Numbered from the stretch's first letter, positions 8,909 to 17,520 are shown. The stretch: 64,000 bases of DNA from Paranoxybacillus sp035645275 (GCA_035645275.1 DASQMX010000019.1:62001-126000); one strand, 5' to 3'. Translations and numbers: made by a program. Notes: generated from the sequence alone by a model not told the origin.

Positions 8909-9066
8909 TAATGAATTAAATTTGTAACTTTCTTTAAAAAATTATAATGAATAAGTTAGGTTTGTAACTTTCTTAAAAAAATTATAATGGATGAGTTTAG
9001 ATTTGTGATTTTCTTAAAAAACTTGTAATGAATGAATTATAATTGTGATTTTTTTAAATAATTTGT
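8909..9066. repeat. four imperfect 36-41 bp A/T-rich tandem repeats
   Basis: Each unit starts with TAATG(A/G)AT, then carries TTTGT(A/G)A(C/T)TTTCTT and an A run of 5-7. Unit lengths are 36, 40, 41 and 40 bp. The period is close to four DNA turns, so the A and T tracts fall on one face of the helix. The array lies about 230 bp upstream of the S-layer start codon and probably acts as curved DNA or a set of binding sites. TGTAAC half sites resemble part of a WalR box but the second half does not match. Confidence 0.7.
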
Positions 9067-9291
9067 CTCTAGAGTTCATAAGAAAGATGCATTATATTAA
9101 ACGTGGAGTGATGAGGCAAGATATAGCAACATACGCATCATTTTCTATTACTTCCTATTCGTAGAGTAAGAGGATGTTATTTCTGTAAACTATTTTCCAA
9201 ATAGTCAAGTCTTTTTAGGCAATGAACCTACTAAATCTATCAGTTTAGTACTCATTACTCTAAAATTAAAAGAAGGGAGATGGACTATTCC

Positions 9292-10707
9292 ATGGACAAA
9301 AAGAAAGCTATTAAAATTGCAACAGCAAGTGCAATTGCTCTAAGCGCATTTGTAGCTGCTAACCCAAATGCTTCTGAAGCGGCTACTAACGTTGATGCTG
9401 CAGTAAACAAAGCAAAAGCTCAAATCCAAAACGCATACTATACTTACAGCCAAACAGTAACTAAGACTGGCAAATTCGCAGACATTAAAAAAGTATATGC
9501 TGAGTACAACAAAGCGAAAAAAGCATATGCTGAGGCGAAAGCATTAGTGAAAAAAGCAGGCGGCAAGAAAAAAGACGCGTACTTAGCTGACTTAGATGCT
9601 ACATACAAAGAGTACATTACAAAACGCGTAGTAACTTACCTTGATGCATACAACTATGCGGTTAAGTTAGAAGAAATGCGCAAAGAATTAGAAGCAGCTA
9701 TTGCAGCCAAAGATATCGCGAAAGCAGAAGCGCTTTATCACAAAATTTCTTATGAGTTAAAATTCCGTACAGTCATCTTAGACCGCGTATACGGTAAAAC
9801 AACTCGCGACTTATTTAAATTAAAGTTCAAAGCTAAAGCGCAAGAACTTCGCGACAGATTAGTTTACGATATTACCGTTTCAATTAAATTGCGTGTGGCT
9901 GAAGAAGCTATTAACAAAGGCGATCTAGATGCAGCTGAAAAAGCTTTAACAGATGTTGAACATTTATTAGCAAAAGTAACTCAAACATTCAAAGCAAAGT
10001 TAGCTTCTAAAGAAGCAACTGTAAAAGCTGCTTATCATGCAAAAGCAACTCCTAAAGTTGCGAATGTAAGAGCGATGAACGCTAAAGAATTAGTAATTCA
10101 GTTTAATAAAGCAGTTAAAAAAGATACTGTAATTGAAGCTTCTGGTGCTAATGCTGGTACGCTTGTAGATGGTGTTATTACTGTATCATCATTAGACAAT
10201 CATCCAGTTACGATCAATGATGCTGTAGCTACATTAAGTGATAATGGCAAAAAATTAACACTTAAATTAAAAGATAATGAAGTTTTCGATGGACGTTACA
10301 ATGTAAGCATTACAAAAGGTGCGATCAAAACAACGGATGGTAAAGAGGTTGCAGGTTATACAGCTACAATTCAAACAGGAGATAATGTAGCCCCAACCAT
10401 TACTAAAGCACAGTTAACGGATACGAACAAAATTACGCTTACATTCTCTGAACCTGTTAAAAATGTTAATGCTGACACTAACGATTTTGAACTTTATATT
10501 GGTGGAGCTAAAGTTACTTCAAACGATACTATTACAACAGCGCAACAAACAACGGCTAGTGCCACATTATTATTAACTTTAGAAGCGCCTGTAACTGAAG
10601 CTGACCTTGCAAAAGGTTTAACAATTAAGGCGCTTGATACAATTGATATTGCTGATGTAGCAGGTAATAAAGTTTCTGCACCTGTTAATGCAACAGTTGT
10701 TCAATAA
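9292..10707 (+). CDS. S-layer protein, SbsC type, short form
   Basis: A 471-aa protein. ATG 9292 is chosen because MDKKKAIK...SEAATN matches the known SbsC precursor start. Residues 1-30 are the signal peptide (cut before ATNVD). Residues 31 to about 257 are the helical, lysine- and tyrosine-rich SCWP-binding domain of SbsC, including RTVILDRVYGKTTRDL. The rest is two Ig-like domains of about 100 residues, the last with FSEPVKN and DTIDIADVAGNKV. SbsC itself has 1,099 residues, so most of the lattice-forming region is absent. Codon use is strongly biased, as in highly expressed genes. It may form a thin S-layer, be a minor surface protein, or be a shortened derivative. It has its own leader and terminator. 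Confidence 0.88.
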   Translation: MDKKKAIKIATASAIALSAFVAANPNASEAATNVDAAVNKAKAQIQNAYYTYSQTVTKTGKFADIKKVYAEYNKAKKAYAEAKALVKKAGGKKKDAYLADLDATYKEYITKRVVTYLDAYNYAVKLEEMRKELEAAIAAKDIAKAEALYHKISYELKFRTVILDRVYGKTTRDLFKLKFKAKAQELRDRLVYDITVSIKLRVAEEAINKGDLDAAEKALTDVEHLLAKVTQTFKAKLASKEATVKAAYHAKATPKVANVRAMNAKELVIQFNKAVKKDTVIEASGANAGTLVDGVITVSSLDNHPVTINDAVATLSDNGKKLTLKLKDNEVFDGRYNVSITKGAIKTTDGKEVAGYTATIQTGDNVAPTITKAQLTDTNKITLTFSEPVKNVNADTNDFELYIGGAKVTSNDTITTAQQTTASATLLLTLEAPVTEADLAKGLTIKALDTIDIADVAGNKVSAPVNATVVQ

Positions 10708-10765
10708 TTATAATGGGATGCGTGCCTATCACGTCCTGAAACTTGTTGAATAGATAAAGAGAAAA

Positions 10766-10815
10766 GGAGAGTAGAGCCCTCTATAGAAGAGGAGATCTGC
10801 TCCCTTTTTGTATTT
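10766..10815 (+). terminator. terminator of the S-layer gene
   Basis: An imperfect stem formed by GGAG-x-AGA-x-CCCTC and GAGG-x-ATCT-x-CTCC, followed by CTTTTTGTATTTTT. Confidence 0.7.
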
Positions 10816-10909
10816 TTATAGAAGTTGAAATGGAAAAATTCTAGAATCATCATAGCAACTACATTAAGCAGGGGGCGGCTGATGACAACAACACGCTCTA
10901 GTTAGGACT

Positions 10910-11920
10910 TTATTTTACATACGAAGCCCATTTCTGGGCGTAATATCGTAGTTTCGGCTCTTTTGTAATCGTGTAAAGAGCGTGCAGCTGATAAATATGG
11001 ATAGAGTGATATCCTGCCACTACGTGGGGTTGTTGCTTCATCGTTATGTGGCTTAAATCATAGGTGGTAAATCCGCCAATGTCGTACATCGGCAATACGA
11101 CCAATAACGATTTTAATCCTTCTTTAAACATTCGGCCGGCTTCTTTTTGTCCGTAATCGTTCACTGCGGAAATTTTTGACCAGTCGTAAATACCGAGCAA
11201 TGTAAACATAAAGCCGTTTAATGTGTAGTTATCGGTTTTTGTTACATATTCTTCGAAGAAAAAGTACGGTTTGTATTGTTTTCCAAGCGTTCGTAGGTTC
11301 GTTAATACTCCGCCTCTTGATTTGGGGATCATTAAGAATTTGAAAGCGGCTTTACCAGCATTTAAATATTTTTCGTCTTTTGTTAAATAATAGGCTCGGG
11401 AATAAACGCTTAACGCTTGACCTTGTGCCATCGCAGATACCCAACCAGGACTGTATTTGGTGCGCAAGTGCTTTGTTTCATACGCAAAGTTATAACGCAA
11501 AGCCCCATCTTTGCCTTGCGCGGCGAAAAGTGCATCCGCAAGCTGAATAAATTTACGGTAACTTTCTTCTGATTTTGTCGTCACATATTTTCCATGTTCC
11601 GTGAGCGCCATTTGTGCCGTTGTTACAGGGTTATATTCATATTTATTATAGTAAAATACCATGGGAACGCCTTGTTCATCGAACGTAATTCGTTCCATTT
11701 GGTATATCTTTTGGCTAAATTTTAAATAATCACCTTGTGGATGATAGTTTTGAATATATTTTGTATAGTCATAACGTTTGGCTTTATATGTTTTCTTCGC
11801 TTGATGAACAATACTAAAATACTTTGAACTACTTGCTTCGGTTTGTTCCGTAAATGTAAAAATGCTTAGCGCCACGGTCACGATAACAATGATAACTCTT
11901 TTTTTAACTCCTGCTAACAT
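10910..11920 (-). CDS. secreted D-glucuronyl C5-epimerase-like protein
   Basis: A 336-aa protein with an N-terminal signal or anchor segment (about residues 9-28, ending TEQTEAS), preceded by GGAGGAAATAGC-ATG. It is mostly an alpha/alpha barrel with the conserved C-terminal signature of D-glucuronyl C5-epimerases (C5-epim_C), seen as YDIGGFTTYDLSHI and later AGYHSIHIYQLHAL. The family inverts C5 of uronic acids within a polymer; bacterial members are known but few have defined substrates. Its export and its place beside the S-layer gene suggest that it acts on a surface polysaccharide. The uronic acid-rich SCWP encoded at 31-45 kb is a candidate substrate. Family call good, substrate speculative. 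Confidence 0.8.
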   Translation of the reverse strand: MLAGVKKRVIIVIVTVALSIFTFTEQTEASSSKYFSIVHQAKKTYKAKRYDYTKYIQNYHPQGDYLKFSQKIYQMERITFDEQGVPMVFYYNKYEYNPVTTAQMALTEHGKYVTTKSEESYRKFIQLADALFAAQGKDGALRYNFAYETKHLRTKYSPGWVSAMAQGQALSVYSRAYYLTKDEKYLNAGKAAFKFLMIPKSRGGVLTNLRTLGKQYKPYFFFEEYVTKTDNYTLNGFMFTLLGIYDWSKISAVNDYGQKEAGRMFKEGLKSLLVVLPMYDIGGFTTYDLSHITMKQQPHVVAGYHSIHIYQLHALYTITKEPKLRYYAQKWASYVK

Positions 11921-12364
11921 GCTATTTCCTCCGATGATAGATATAATTGCATTATTTTAGAATAATAGTTTTATCGAAAACATTATAATCTATATCTACT
12001 TCATAAACTATAGAAATAAAGCCGAAAAAAGTATTATAGCATGAAATCCGCCTGGAAAATGAATAAATTGAGGATCGGTAATAGTTTTTGTTATCGACAA
12101 AAAAATTACTCGAGCAAAATTTTTTGAGCGATAATAAAACTAGGAACTTTATGGGAGAGGGACAGAGGAGCGTACGTTTTACAAAAAATTTATCCATCTT
12201 CGCTTATGATGTTACAAGCGAGCAGAAAGGGAGTGTGGTGGCAGGGAAGTTTTGGAAAATGGACTTTTCATTGCTGATAAGAAAGCGAAAAAGGGAAGAG
12301 ATCCCTCTCAGTTGTAAGGATGCGGCGAGAGGGAATTGATCTGTGTCCAAAGAAAAAGGAGGCG
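11921..12364. other. intergenic region without a supportable gene
   Basis: It holds the promoter side of the epimerase gene, the terminator of the decayed gene on the right, and a long imperfect hairpin at about 12297-12342 (AGATCCCTCTC against GAGAGGGA...GATCT). Open frames on both strands lack start signals and protein-like composition. Confidence 0.4.
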
Positions 12365-12379
12365 TCAGTTTTTCGCCTC
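12353..12379 (-). terminator. terminator of the sortase remnant
   Basis: On the minus strand GAGGCG / CGCCTC flanks the TGA stop and is followed by CTTTTTCTTT. It is evidently the original terminator of the lost sortase gene. Confidence 0.75.
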
Positions 12380-13492
12380 TACTAAGTTTGCTACTAATAT
12401 ATACCTCTTTGGAGCGGCACCGATGTAGTTGAAAGGGTAACAAGTTGACACGGTTAAAGTCGCCTTGGGTTTTGGAACGATGACCGTTCTATCGTCGGGG
12501 TCGACAATTCGCACTTTACGGACTTTATACGTACGTTTTTCGTTAAATAAAACTTGACGTCTAATTGAAATAAGTGAAGCATATCTTGCATGACACCGGT
12601 AATCTCGGCGATTTGTTTAGCTGAAAGTTCTTTAACCCCTTCAAAATCATAAAGACTGATTGCGTCAAGACGTTTGCCGATTTCCTCCATTTTGTTGACG
12701 AATTGTGGGTCCTCTACGTTAAGCTGCTCGAAGTGAGTAAACAGCTTTTCAAGTTCTTCGTCTGTTAAACCGAGTTCCGAGAAATCAGGAATCATATAAA
12801 ACATAACGGCTTGCGTTAGTTCTTCAACAGTTGTATAGTTGGCCAAAGAATCGTCGTTTTTCTCTAGCAATGCTTCTAACTGTTGACGTGTAAGCCCAAT
12901 TGTTTGGAGAAATTCATTCAAATTTTCTTCTGTAAGAGGAGTTAAGTTTTGATAATACTCTACCGTGTCAGCAAGCTCTTCGATGTAAGTGAAATCTTCC
13001 AACGATTCGCCGTGTTTTTCAAGGAGAGCGATTAACTGTTCTTTTGTCATGTTTTGTTCTTGTAAATAGGCGGTTAACGCTTCTTCCGTAATTGGCGTAG
13101 AATAAGATTCCTCCATAAAAAGCCGATATATTCTTCAAGATCGTTATAAAACTTAAAAACGTCTGTAATTTCTTGGTTCGGCTCAAGCTCGCCATTTTCA
13201 ATAAGAAGCTTTTTTAATTCTTCTTCTGTTAAATCATAGTCAGCTAGTAAAGTTTTTAAATTTTCTTCTCTCAGAGGTTCACCCAGCTCGCTGCGTAAAT
13301 CTTCTAGATCTTGAAAGTCTTCTAATGTGTAACCATCGTAGCTTAAATATTCCTGAAGTTCTTTTTGAGACATACCAATTTCATTTAAGTAGTTTTGAAA
13401 CGCCGGATCGTTTGTGTTAAACGCCAACGCAGAAGCAGGTATTGTTCCGAATGCAATGGATGCAGCAAGTGTAAATGGTATGATTTTTTCAT
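12365..13492 (-). pseudogene. collapsed locus: acidic surface protein 5' part joined to the 3' end of a class D-like sortase
   Basis: Reading right to left: a ribosome binding site (GGAGG) and ATG at 13492 open a signal peptide (IIPFTLAASIAFGTIPASALA) that is out of frame with its start because an A run at 13484-13489 has six instead of seven bases. The mature part is very acidic with repeats of the form LTEEELEKLL...LEDF, typical of the processed acidic surface protein family. A second frame break lies at the 5-base run 13117-13121. Near 12545, after LFQLDVKFYL, the sequence switches frame and gene: 12541-12365 encodes the C-terminal 58 residues of a sortase, with VRKVRIVDPDDRTVIVPKP and TLTVSTCYPFNYIG, including the active-site Cys (codon 12442-12440) and a following Arg in APKRY. 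An internal deletion has therefore fused two neighbouring genes. Confidence 0.85.
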
Positions 13493-13857
13493 TTAATAAC
13501 CTCCATATAAAAATATTACTAGTTCAGTATAAAGAAAAGCAAAAAAGGATGCTATATATCAAATTTTAAAAATATATCACATTTATGTAATAAATTTCAA
13601 ATAAAATAAACTTTCATTTGTAGATCTCTAAAAATGACGTTTCGCTAATAGGTTCTTGTTATTCCCTAAATAAGAAGAAAAAACCGCTCGATCCATAAGC
13701 TCGAGCGGTTTTTAGTTGAAAGTATTCCTGTACACAAAATTCTTGACGGTACCTAAATTTCAAACAAAATCTTTTTTCATTTGCATCGATTGTCTCTTAA
13801 AAAATGTCTGCTTTCCTATTATGATAAAACTAATAAACTTGTAAGGAGGGAAGCACG
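13493..13857. other. divergent intergenic region with a duplicated segment
   Basis: No gene. Two related stretches (about 13592-13650 and 13755-13820) both read AAATTTCAAA-Y-AAAAT, TTTCATTTG and a CTCT...AAAAATG segment. They flank a strong hairpin (13681-13713). The second copy runs into the leader of the CAP gene. Confidence 0.45.
13678..13713. terminator. bidirectional terminator-like hairpin
   Basis: AAAACCGCTCGA / TCGAGCGGTTTTT with a 9-nt loop. It lies upstream of both neighbours, so it serves either as an insulator or as a leftover from a lost gene. Confidence 0.65.
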
Positions 13858-15105
13858 ATGATAATGAACATTCGCACATGGTTTGTATTTATGCTAGTGA
13901 TCATTAGCAGTTTTATCGCACCGTTTTCCTTTTCTAAGGCAGCGGAGCCGATGAATTGTGCGGCATATACGGGCAATGAAAAAGTTTGGTGGGACGGAAT
14001 GGAGCTTAAGCCGGGACAAATCGGCCGCTTAACGGTTTTAAAGAAAACAAGTTTAGTAAAGTTTAATGGCAGCACTCCTGGTGTTGTTCGTACATTAAAT
14101 CCCGGAGAATTTTACCGCATTTACGCGTTTAAACCTGGCTATTTAAGCGTGGGCGGCGGTTATTATGTCAAAAGGGATGCAAATGTGAAGTACGAGACGC
14201 CATCAAAGACAAAATTAGCGATGGTCGCTTGCATCCAACAGGCCAAGCAAACGAACGCTTCTGTTTCACTGAATCAGTTAGCGATCGGCGATCCGCGGGC
14301 AAAGGTTGAAGCGATTTACGGGAAAGCGAAACGAAAAACATTGAACGATTACGGCTTATATTGGGAAACATACGACCGTGGAAACTATAAAGATTTTCTT
14401 ATGGTTAGTTATCAAAATGAGCGAATTGCCGCTATGTACACGAATCAGCCTATTGTCAGCACGAAAACAGGAATAAAGCTCGGTACCGCAAAACAAGAGG
14501 TTGAGGCCAAATATGGTACGCCGCTTCAGTATATTCAAAAAGGAAATACACAATATATCATTCAAGATGAAGAATATGATATGTATTTAATCGATGGTAA
14601 CTACGTGACATTTTTCTATGATAAACATAACGGTAACCGCTTGACGGCTGTCCAAATCGTCAAAAGAGAGTTAGAAGAAAGCAAAAAAGGCTTTTACGGA
14701 ACGGCGAACGAGGCATTGCGCACAGCTTATGAATATCAAATTTTTGATTTAGTGAATGCGGTTCGCTTGAGAAATCATCTTCCACTTTTAACATGGGATG
14801 GAAAAATTGCGGGTACGGCAAGAAAGCATAGTGAAGATATGGCACAAAAAGGCTATTTTAGCCACACGAATTTACAAGGCTTGTCTCCGTTTGACCGCAT
14901 GGAGCGGGACGGTATTTCTTATCGCATGGCTGCAGAAAACATCGCGTATGGGCAATTTAACGCGATTTTTGCTCATGAAGCGTGGATGAATTCACTTGGA
15001 CATCGGCAAAATGTTTTATCTCCGAATTTCCAACGCTTAGGTGTAGGAGTGGCATTCAGTTCTTCCGGTCAGCCGTATTATACACAAAACTTTTATACAC
15101 CATAG
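13858..15105 (+). CDS. secreted CAP-domain (SCP/PR-1) protein, YkwD-like, with shared N-terminal wall module
   Basis: A 415-aa protein whose ATG follows GTAAGGAGGGAAGCACG. Residues 1-30 are a signal peptide (…SKAA). Residues about 40-122 form the module shared with the genes at 15261 and 19783: W(D/N/E)G, then L-K-x-GQIG, then V-R-T-L-x-PGE-x-YR-Y, ending in YETPSKTKLA. Residues about 140-275 match the CAP-associated domain, with two repeats of the type L(A/G)IGDPRAKVEAIYG. Residues about 290-412 are the CAP domain, with ARKHSEDMAQKGYFSHT, AENIAYG and LGHRQNVLSPNF. CAP proteins of Bacillus are secreted or wall-bound and often tied to sporulation or wall function; the biochemical activity is unsettled. 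Single gene with its own terminator. Confidence 0.9.
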   Translation: MIMNIRTWFVFMLVIISSFIAPFSFSKAAEPMNCAAYTGNEKVWWDGMELKPGQIGRLTVLKKTSLVKFNGSTPGVVRTLNPGEFYRIYAFKPGYLSVGGGYYVKRDANVKYETPSKTKLAMVACIQQAKQTNASVSLNQLAIGDPRAKVEAIYGKAKRKTLNDYGLYWETYDRGNYKDFLMVSYQNERIAAMYTNQPIVSTKTGIKLGTAKQEVEAKYGTPLQYIQKGNTQYIIQDEEYDMYLIDGNYVTFFYDKHNGNRLTAVQIVKRELEESKKGFYGTANEALRTAYEYQIFDLVNAVRLRNHLPLLTWDGKIAGTARKHSEDMAQKGYFSHTNLQGLSPFDRMERDGISYRMAAENIAYGQFNAIFAHEAWMNSLGHRQNVLSPNFQRLGVGVAFSSSGQPYYTQNFYTP

Positions 15106-15130
15106 CTTTTTTATGTCGCATCGATAAGCT

Positions 15131-15190
15131 TTAACATATTCACCGAGAAGTCTTCCGCCTCTAAGCGAAGTGTAGGTGGGAGAGGTTCAT
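15131..15190. repeat. IS200/IS605-like end remnant, copy 1
   Basis: A 60-bp segment about 85% identical to 22891-22950, ending in TAGGTGGGAGAGGTTCAT. The interior can fold as a short hairpin (CCGCCTCT...AGGTGGG). This resembles the subterminal hairpin at the right end of IS200/IS605-type elements in Geobacillus relatives. No transposase remains, so the assignment is an inference. Confidence 0.45.
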
Positions 15191-15207
15191 GTAAAGATAG
15201 AAGAAAA

Positions 15208-15258
15208 GGGGCTTAATCCCAAAAGTAACATTTCTACTTTTGGGATAGCCCCATTTTT
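15208..15258. terminator. bidirectional terminator between convergent genes
   Basis: A stem of about 19 bp (GGGGCT-x-ATCCCAAAAGTA with TACTTTTGGGAT-x-AGCCCC) with T runs on both sides. It serves the CAP gene and the convergent 5'-nucleotidase gene. Confidence 0.9.
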
Positions 15259-15260
15259 CT

Positions 15261-17183
15261 TTATTGAGCAACATGAATACGCCCTTCTACTTTCGGTTCG
15301 ATTGCATCAAATTTTTGTAAGTAGTCGATGAATACTTGATAGTCAGGAATGAATAGTTCGGTCATGCGCCCTTCTTCTTTTGCTTTCTTAAAGACGGTAT
15401 AGCCGTCGCCGCCGTCAGCCATATAAGCGTTTGTTGCGACGATATATTTCGCGGCTTTATCGATTGGAGCAAAGCCTTTATCTGTTTTTACTTGCACGTC
15501 AACGATGCGGCTGCCCGCTGGTTTTTTCGGATCGTACGTGAATTTCATGCCGGCGACTTGAGGGAAGCGGCCCGCTTGTTCTTCGACTTTGCTTACACCG
15601 TTCTCAAGCGCTTCGATAATTTCTGCACCTGTTAATTCAAGCGTGACAAGCGTATTCGCAAACGGCATTACTGTTAATACATCGCCCATTGAGATGTTTC
15701 CTTCTTTAATAGAGGCACGAATGCCGCCGCCATTTTGAATCGCAATCGTTGCTTTTGTGCTTTCTTGTGCTTTTGCAAGCATGCCGTCAGCAATGAAGTT
15801 TCCTAAGTTTGTTTCTTTTGTACGGACGTTTTGACGTTCTCCATCCAGAAAGACATTTGTTTTACCGACAATATCTGCTTTCATTTCATCTAAAGGTTTT
15901 TTCAGTTTTTCATATAAGGCTTGTGCTTTTGCATCAGCAGGGATGATATAATTTTTGTTTTCATCTACTGCATCAAGGTCAATTAATTGCCCGCGCCAAT
16001 CTTCTAAAACGCCGTTTTCATCAAAGTAGACATCCACACGGCCTAAAAATTTACTATATTCATTAGCTTGAACGATAATGGTTGGTTCCTCTTTTACGTG
16101 AAGTGCTACCGGTTCATCCAGTTTTGTATGGCTATAACCGCCGACGATTACATCGATGCCTTTTACTTGTTCTCCTAATTCTACATCGTATTTATAACCT
16201 AAGTGGCTTAAAGCGATAATTTTGTTCACGCCTTCTTTTTTCAGCATGTTCACGGCTTGTTGCGCTTTTGTTTTAAAGTTTTCAAATACGATATTTTTGC
16301 CAGGGTTAGCTAAAAACGCTGTCTCCTCTGTTGTTAAGCCAAAGACACCGATTTTTTCACCGCCGACATTTAAAATAATCGCTTCGTAAATGCCGCCGCC
16401 TTTTGCGTTTTTGCTTACGCCGCCCTTAAACAAGTTTTTCAATTCAGGCTCTTTATTGTAAACGATGTTGGAGCTAACGATTGGGAAGTTTGCGTTTTTT
16501 ACGAAATCGGCAAATGGTTTAGGACCTTTGTCAAATTCGTGGTTGCCAGGCACCATAGCGTCATAACGCGCTTGATTCATAAACTGTAAATCTGCTTGTC
16601 CTAAATATTTGTTAAAGAATAATGTTCCGGAAAAGACGTCGCCCGCATCTACCAAAATCGAATGTTTCGTTTCTTTGCGAATGTTTTCAATGGCTGTAAT
16701 GCGGCGTGCTACGTTATCTAAGTGAGCGTGCGTATCATTTGTATGCATGATCGTAAAAGCAAATGGTTTTGGTTCTGCTTTTGGGGGTTCTTGCTCGCGT
16801 TTATGACCATTCACAAGAGCGAGCTTTTCTTTGGAAGGAGTCTCGTATTTTACGAAACCAAGTTGTTTTTTTACAAAGAGGCTGGATCCTACGAAGTATA
16901 CACCGCCGTCTTTCGCGTCATAGCCGTAAACGCGGTATTGTTCACCGGCTTTTAGCGTACGAACGGCTTGCGCTTTCTTGTTTTTGTCCCATTTCCATAA
17001 CTTCGTAGATTTTAAAACGGTAATTTTTCCGATTTGCCCTTCCTTTAACACAGAGCCGTTCCAGTATACAGCCTTTTGTTCAGGAGATTGGGCAAACCCA
17101 GATGCCGGTGCTGCAAAACTTGCAGCTGTCAACATAGCAGCAAACACTAAACCAACGTGTTTTTTGACTTTTTGTCTAATCAT
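15261..17183 (-). CDS. secreted 5'-nucleotidase / 2',3'-cyclic nucleotide phosphodiesterase family protein
   Basis: A 640-aa protein with ATG 17183 after TGGGAGGTTTTCC. The signal peptide (1-32) ends in SGFAQ. Residues about 38-125 are the shared wall module (YWNG, GQIGKITVLK, VRTLKAGEQYRVYGY, YETPSKEKLALVN). The metallophosphatase domain shows the metal ligands in HTNDTHAH, DAGD, GNHEFD, LSHLG and GGYSHT. The C-terminal nucleotidase domain has ETNLGNFIADGML, NGGGIRASI and ATNAYMADGGDGYTVF. Such enzymes release phosphate and nucleosides from extracellular nucleotides. No LPXTG or hydrophobic tail is present, so any surface retention must come from the N-terminal module. The gene is monocistronic and convergent with the CAP gene. 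Confidence 0.92.
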   Translation of the reverse strand: MIRQKVKKHVGLVFAAMLTAASFAAPASGFAQSPEQKAVYWNGSVLKEGQIGKITVLKSTKLWKWDKNKKAQAVRTLKAGEQYRVYGYDAKDGGVYFVGSSLFVKKQLGFVKYETPSKEKLALVNGHKREQEPPKAEPKPFAFTIMHTNDTHAHLDNVARRITAIENIRKETKHSILVDAGDVFSGTLFFNKYLGQADLQFMNQARYDAMVPGNHEFDKGPKPFADFVKNANFPIVSSNIVYNKEPELKNLFKGGVSKNAKGGGIYEAIILNVGGEKIGVFGLTTEETAFLANPGKNIVFENFKTKAQQAVNMLKKEGVNKIIALSHLGYKYDVELGEQVKGIDVIVGGYSHTKLDEPVALHVKEEPTIIVQANEYSKFLGRVDVYFDENGVLEDWRGQLIDLDAVDENKNYIIPADAKAQALYEKLKKPLDEMKADIVGKTNVFLDGERQNVRTKETNLGNFIADGMLAKAQESTKATIAIQNGGGIRASIKEGNISMGDVLTVMPFANTLVTLELTGAEIIEALENGVSKVEEQAGRFPQVAGMKFTYDPKKPAGSRIVDVQVKTDKGFAPIDKAAKYIVATNAYMADGGDGYTVFKKAKEEGRMTELFIPDYQVFIDYLQKFDAIEPKVEGRIHVAQ

Positions 17184-17318
17184 GGAAAACCTCCCAAAAA
17201 TTTATATTTTGCCTCTATCATACTAGCAAACAATTGTTAAAGAAAAGTTTTAATTTTGTAAAAATAAATAAAATATCGTGCCATTGTCATCACTTGAAGT
17301 TTATTGAAAGATTGCTGG

Positions 17319-17489
17319 AATAAAAGAAATGATTACTTAGACTTTACAAACAAGCAGGTTGTGCAGTTACCGATTTCTAACGAAGATATCAGCATTCTTC
17401 ACGTCGATTTAAAGAAAAAGCGTTTGGTTGGCGTATCTTTGGACGAAGATCAACATACCATTGGGCTTTACGATTTTAAAGGAAACTAG
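17319..17489 (+). pseudogene. 3' remnant of an unknown gene, perhaps a beta-propeller protein
   Basis: An open frame with protein-like composition (LDFTNKQVVQLPISNEDIS, then LVGVSLDEDQHTIGLYDF and a stop). The alternating short strands resemble the last blade of a propeller. There is no ribosome binding site or convincing start. Only the end of a gene remains. Confidence 0.4.
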
Positions 17490-17520
17490 TTTATAAACAA
17501 AAATAGGAAAAAACCTTCCT

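Larger units (their letters stand above)
8216..9291. other. long intergenic region upstream of the S-layer gene
   Basis: More than 1 kb without an intact gene. From left to right it holds a gene remnant (8395-8559) with its terminator, a short repeat shared with 2124-2146 (8634-8656), a 16-codon ORF with a ribosome binding site (8781-8831), four A/T-rich tandem repeats (8909-9066) and the probable promoter and 5' leader of the S-layer gene (about 9070-9291). The leader contains a CTAAA/TTTAG hairpin near 9232. Confidence 0.6.

Noticed and set aside
8909..9066. S-layer upstream repeats considered as a CRISPR array
   Set aside because: The units are contiguous, degenerate and A/T-rich, with no unique spacers between them.
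12088..12339. 83-codon plus-strand ORF between the epimerase gene and the decayed acidic locus
   Set aside because: It starts at TTG without a ribosome binding site, has no protein-like pattern, and overlaps a hairpin; an equally long frame exists on the other strand.
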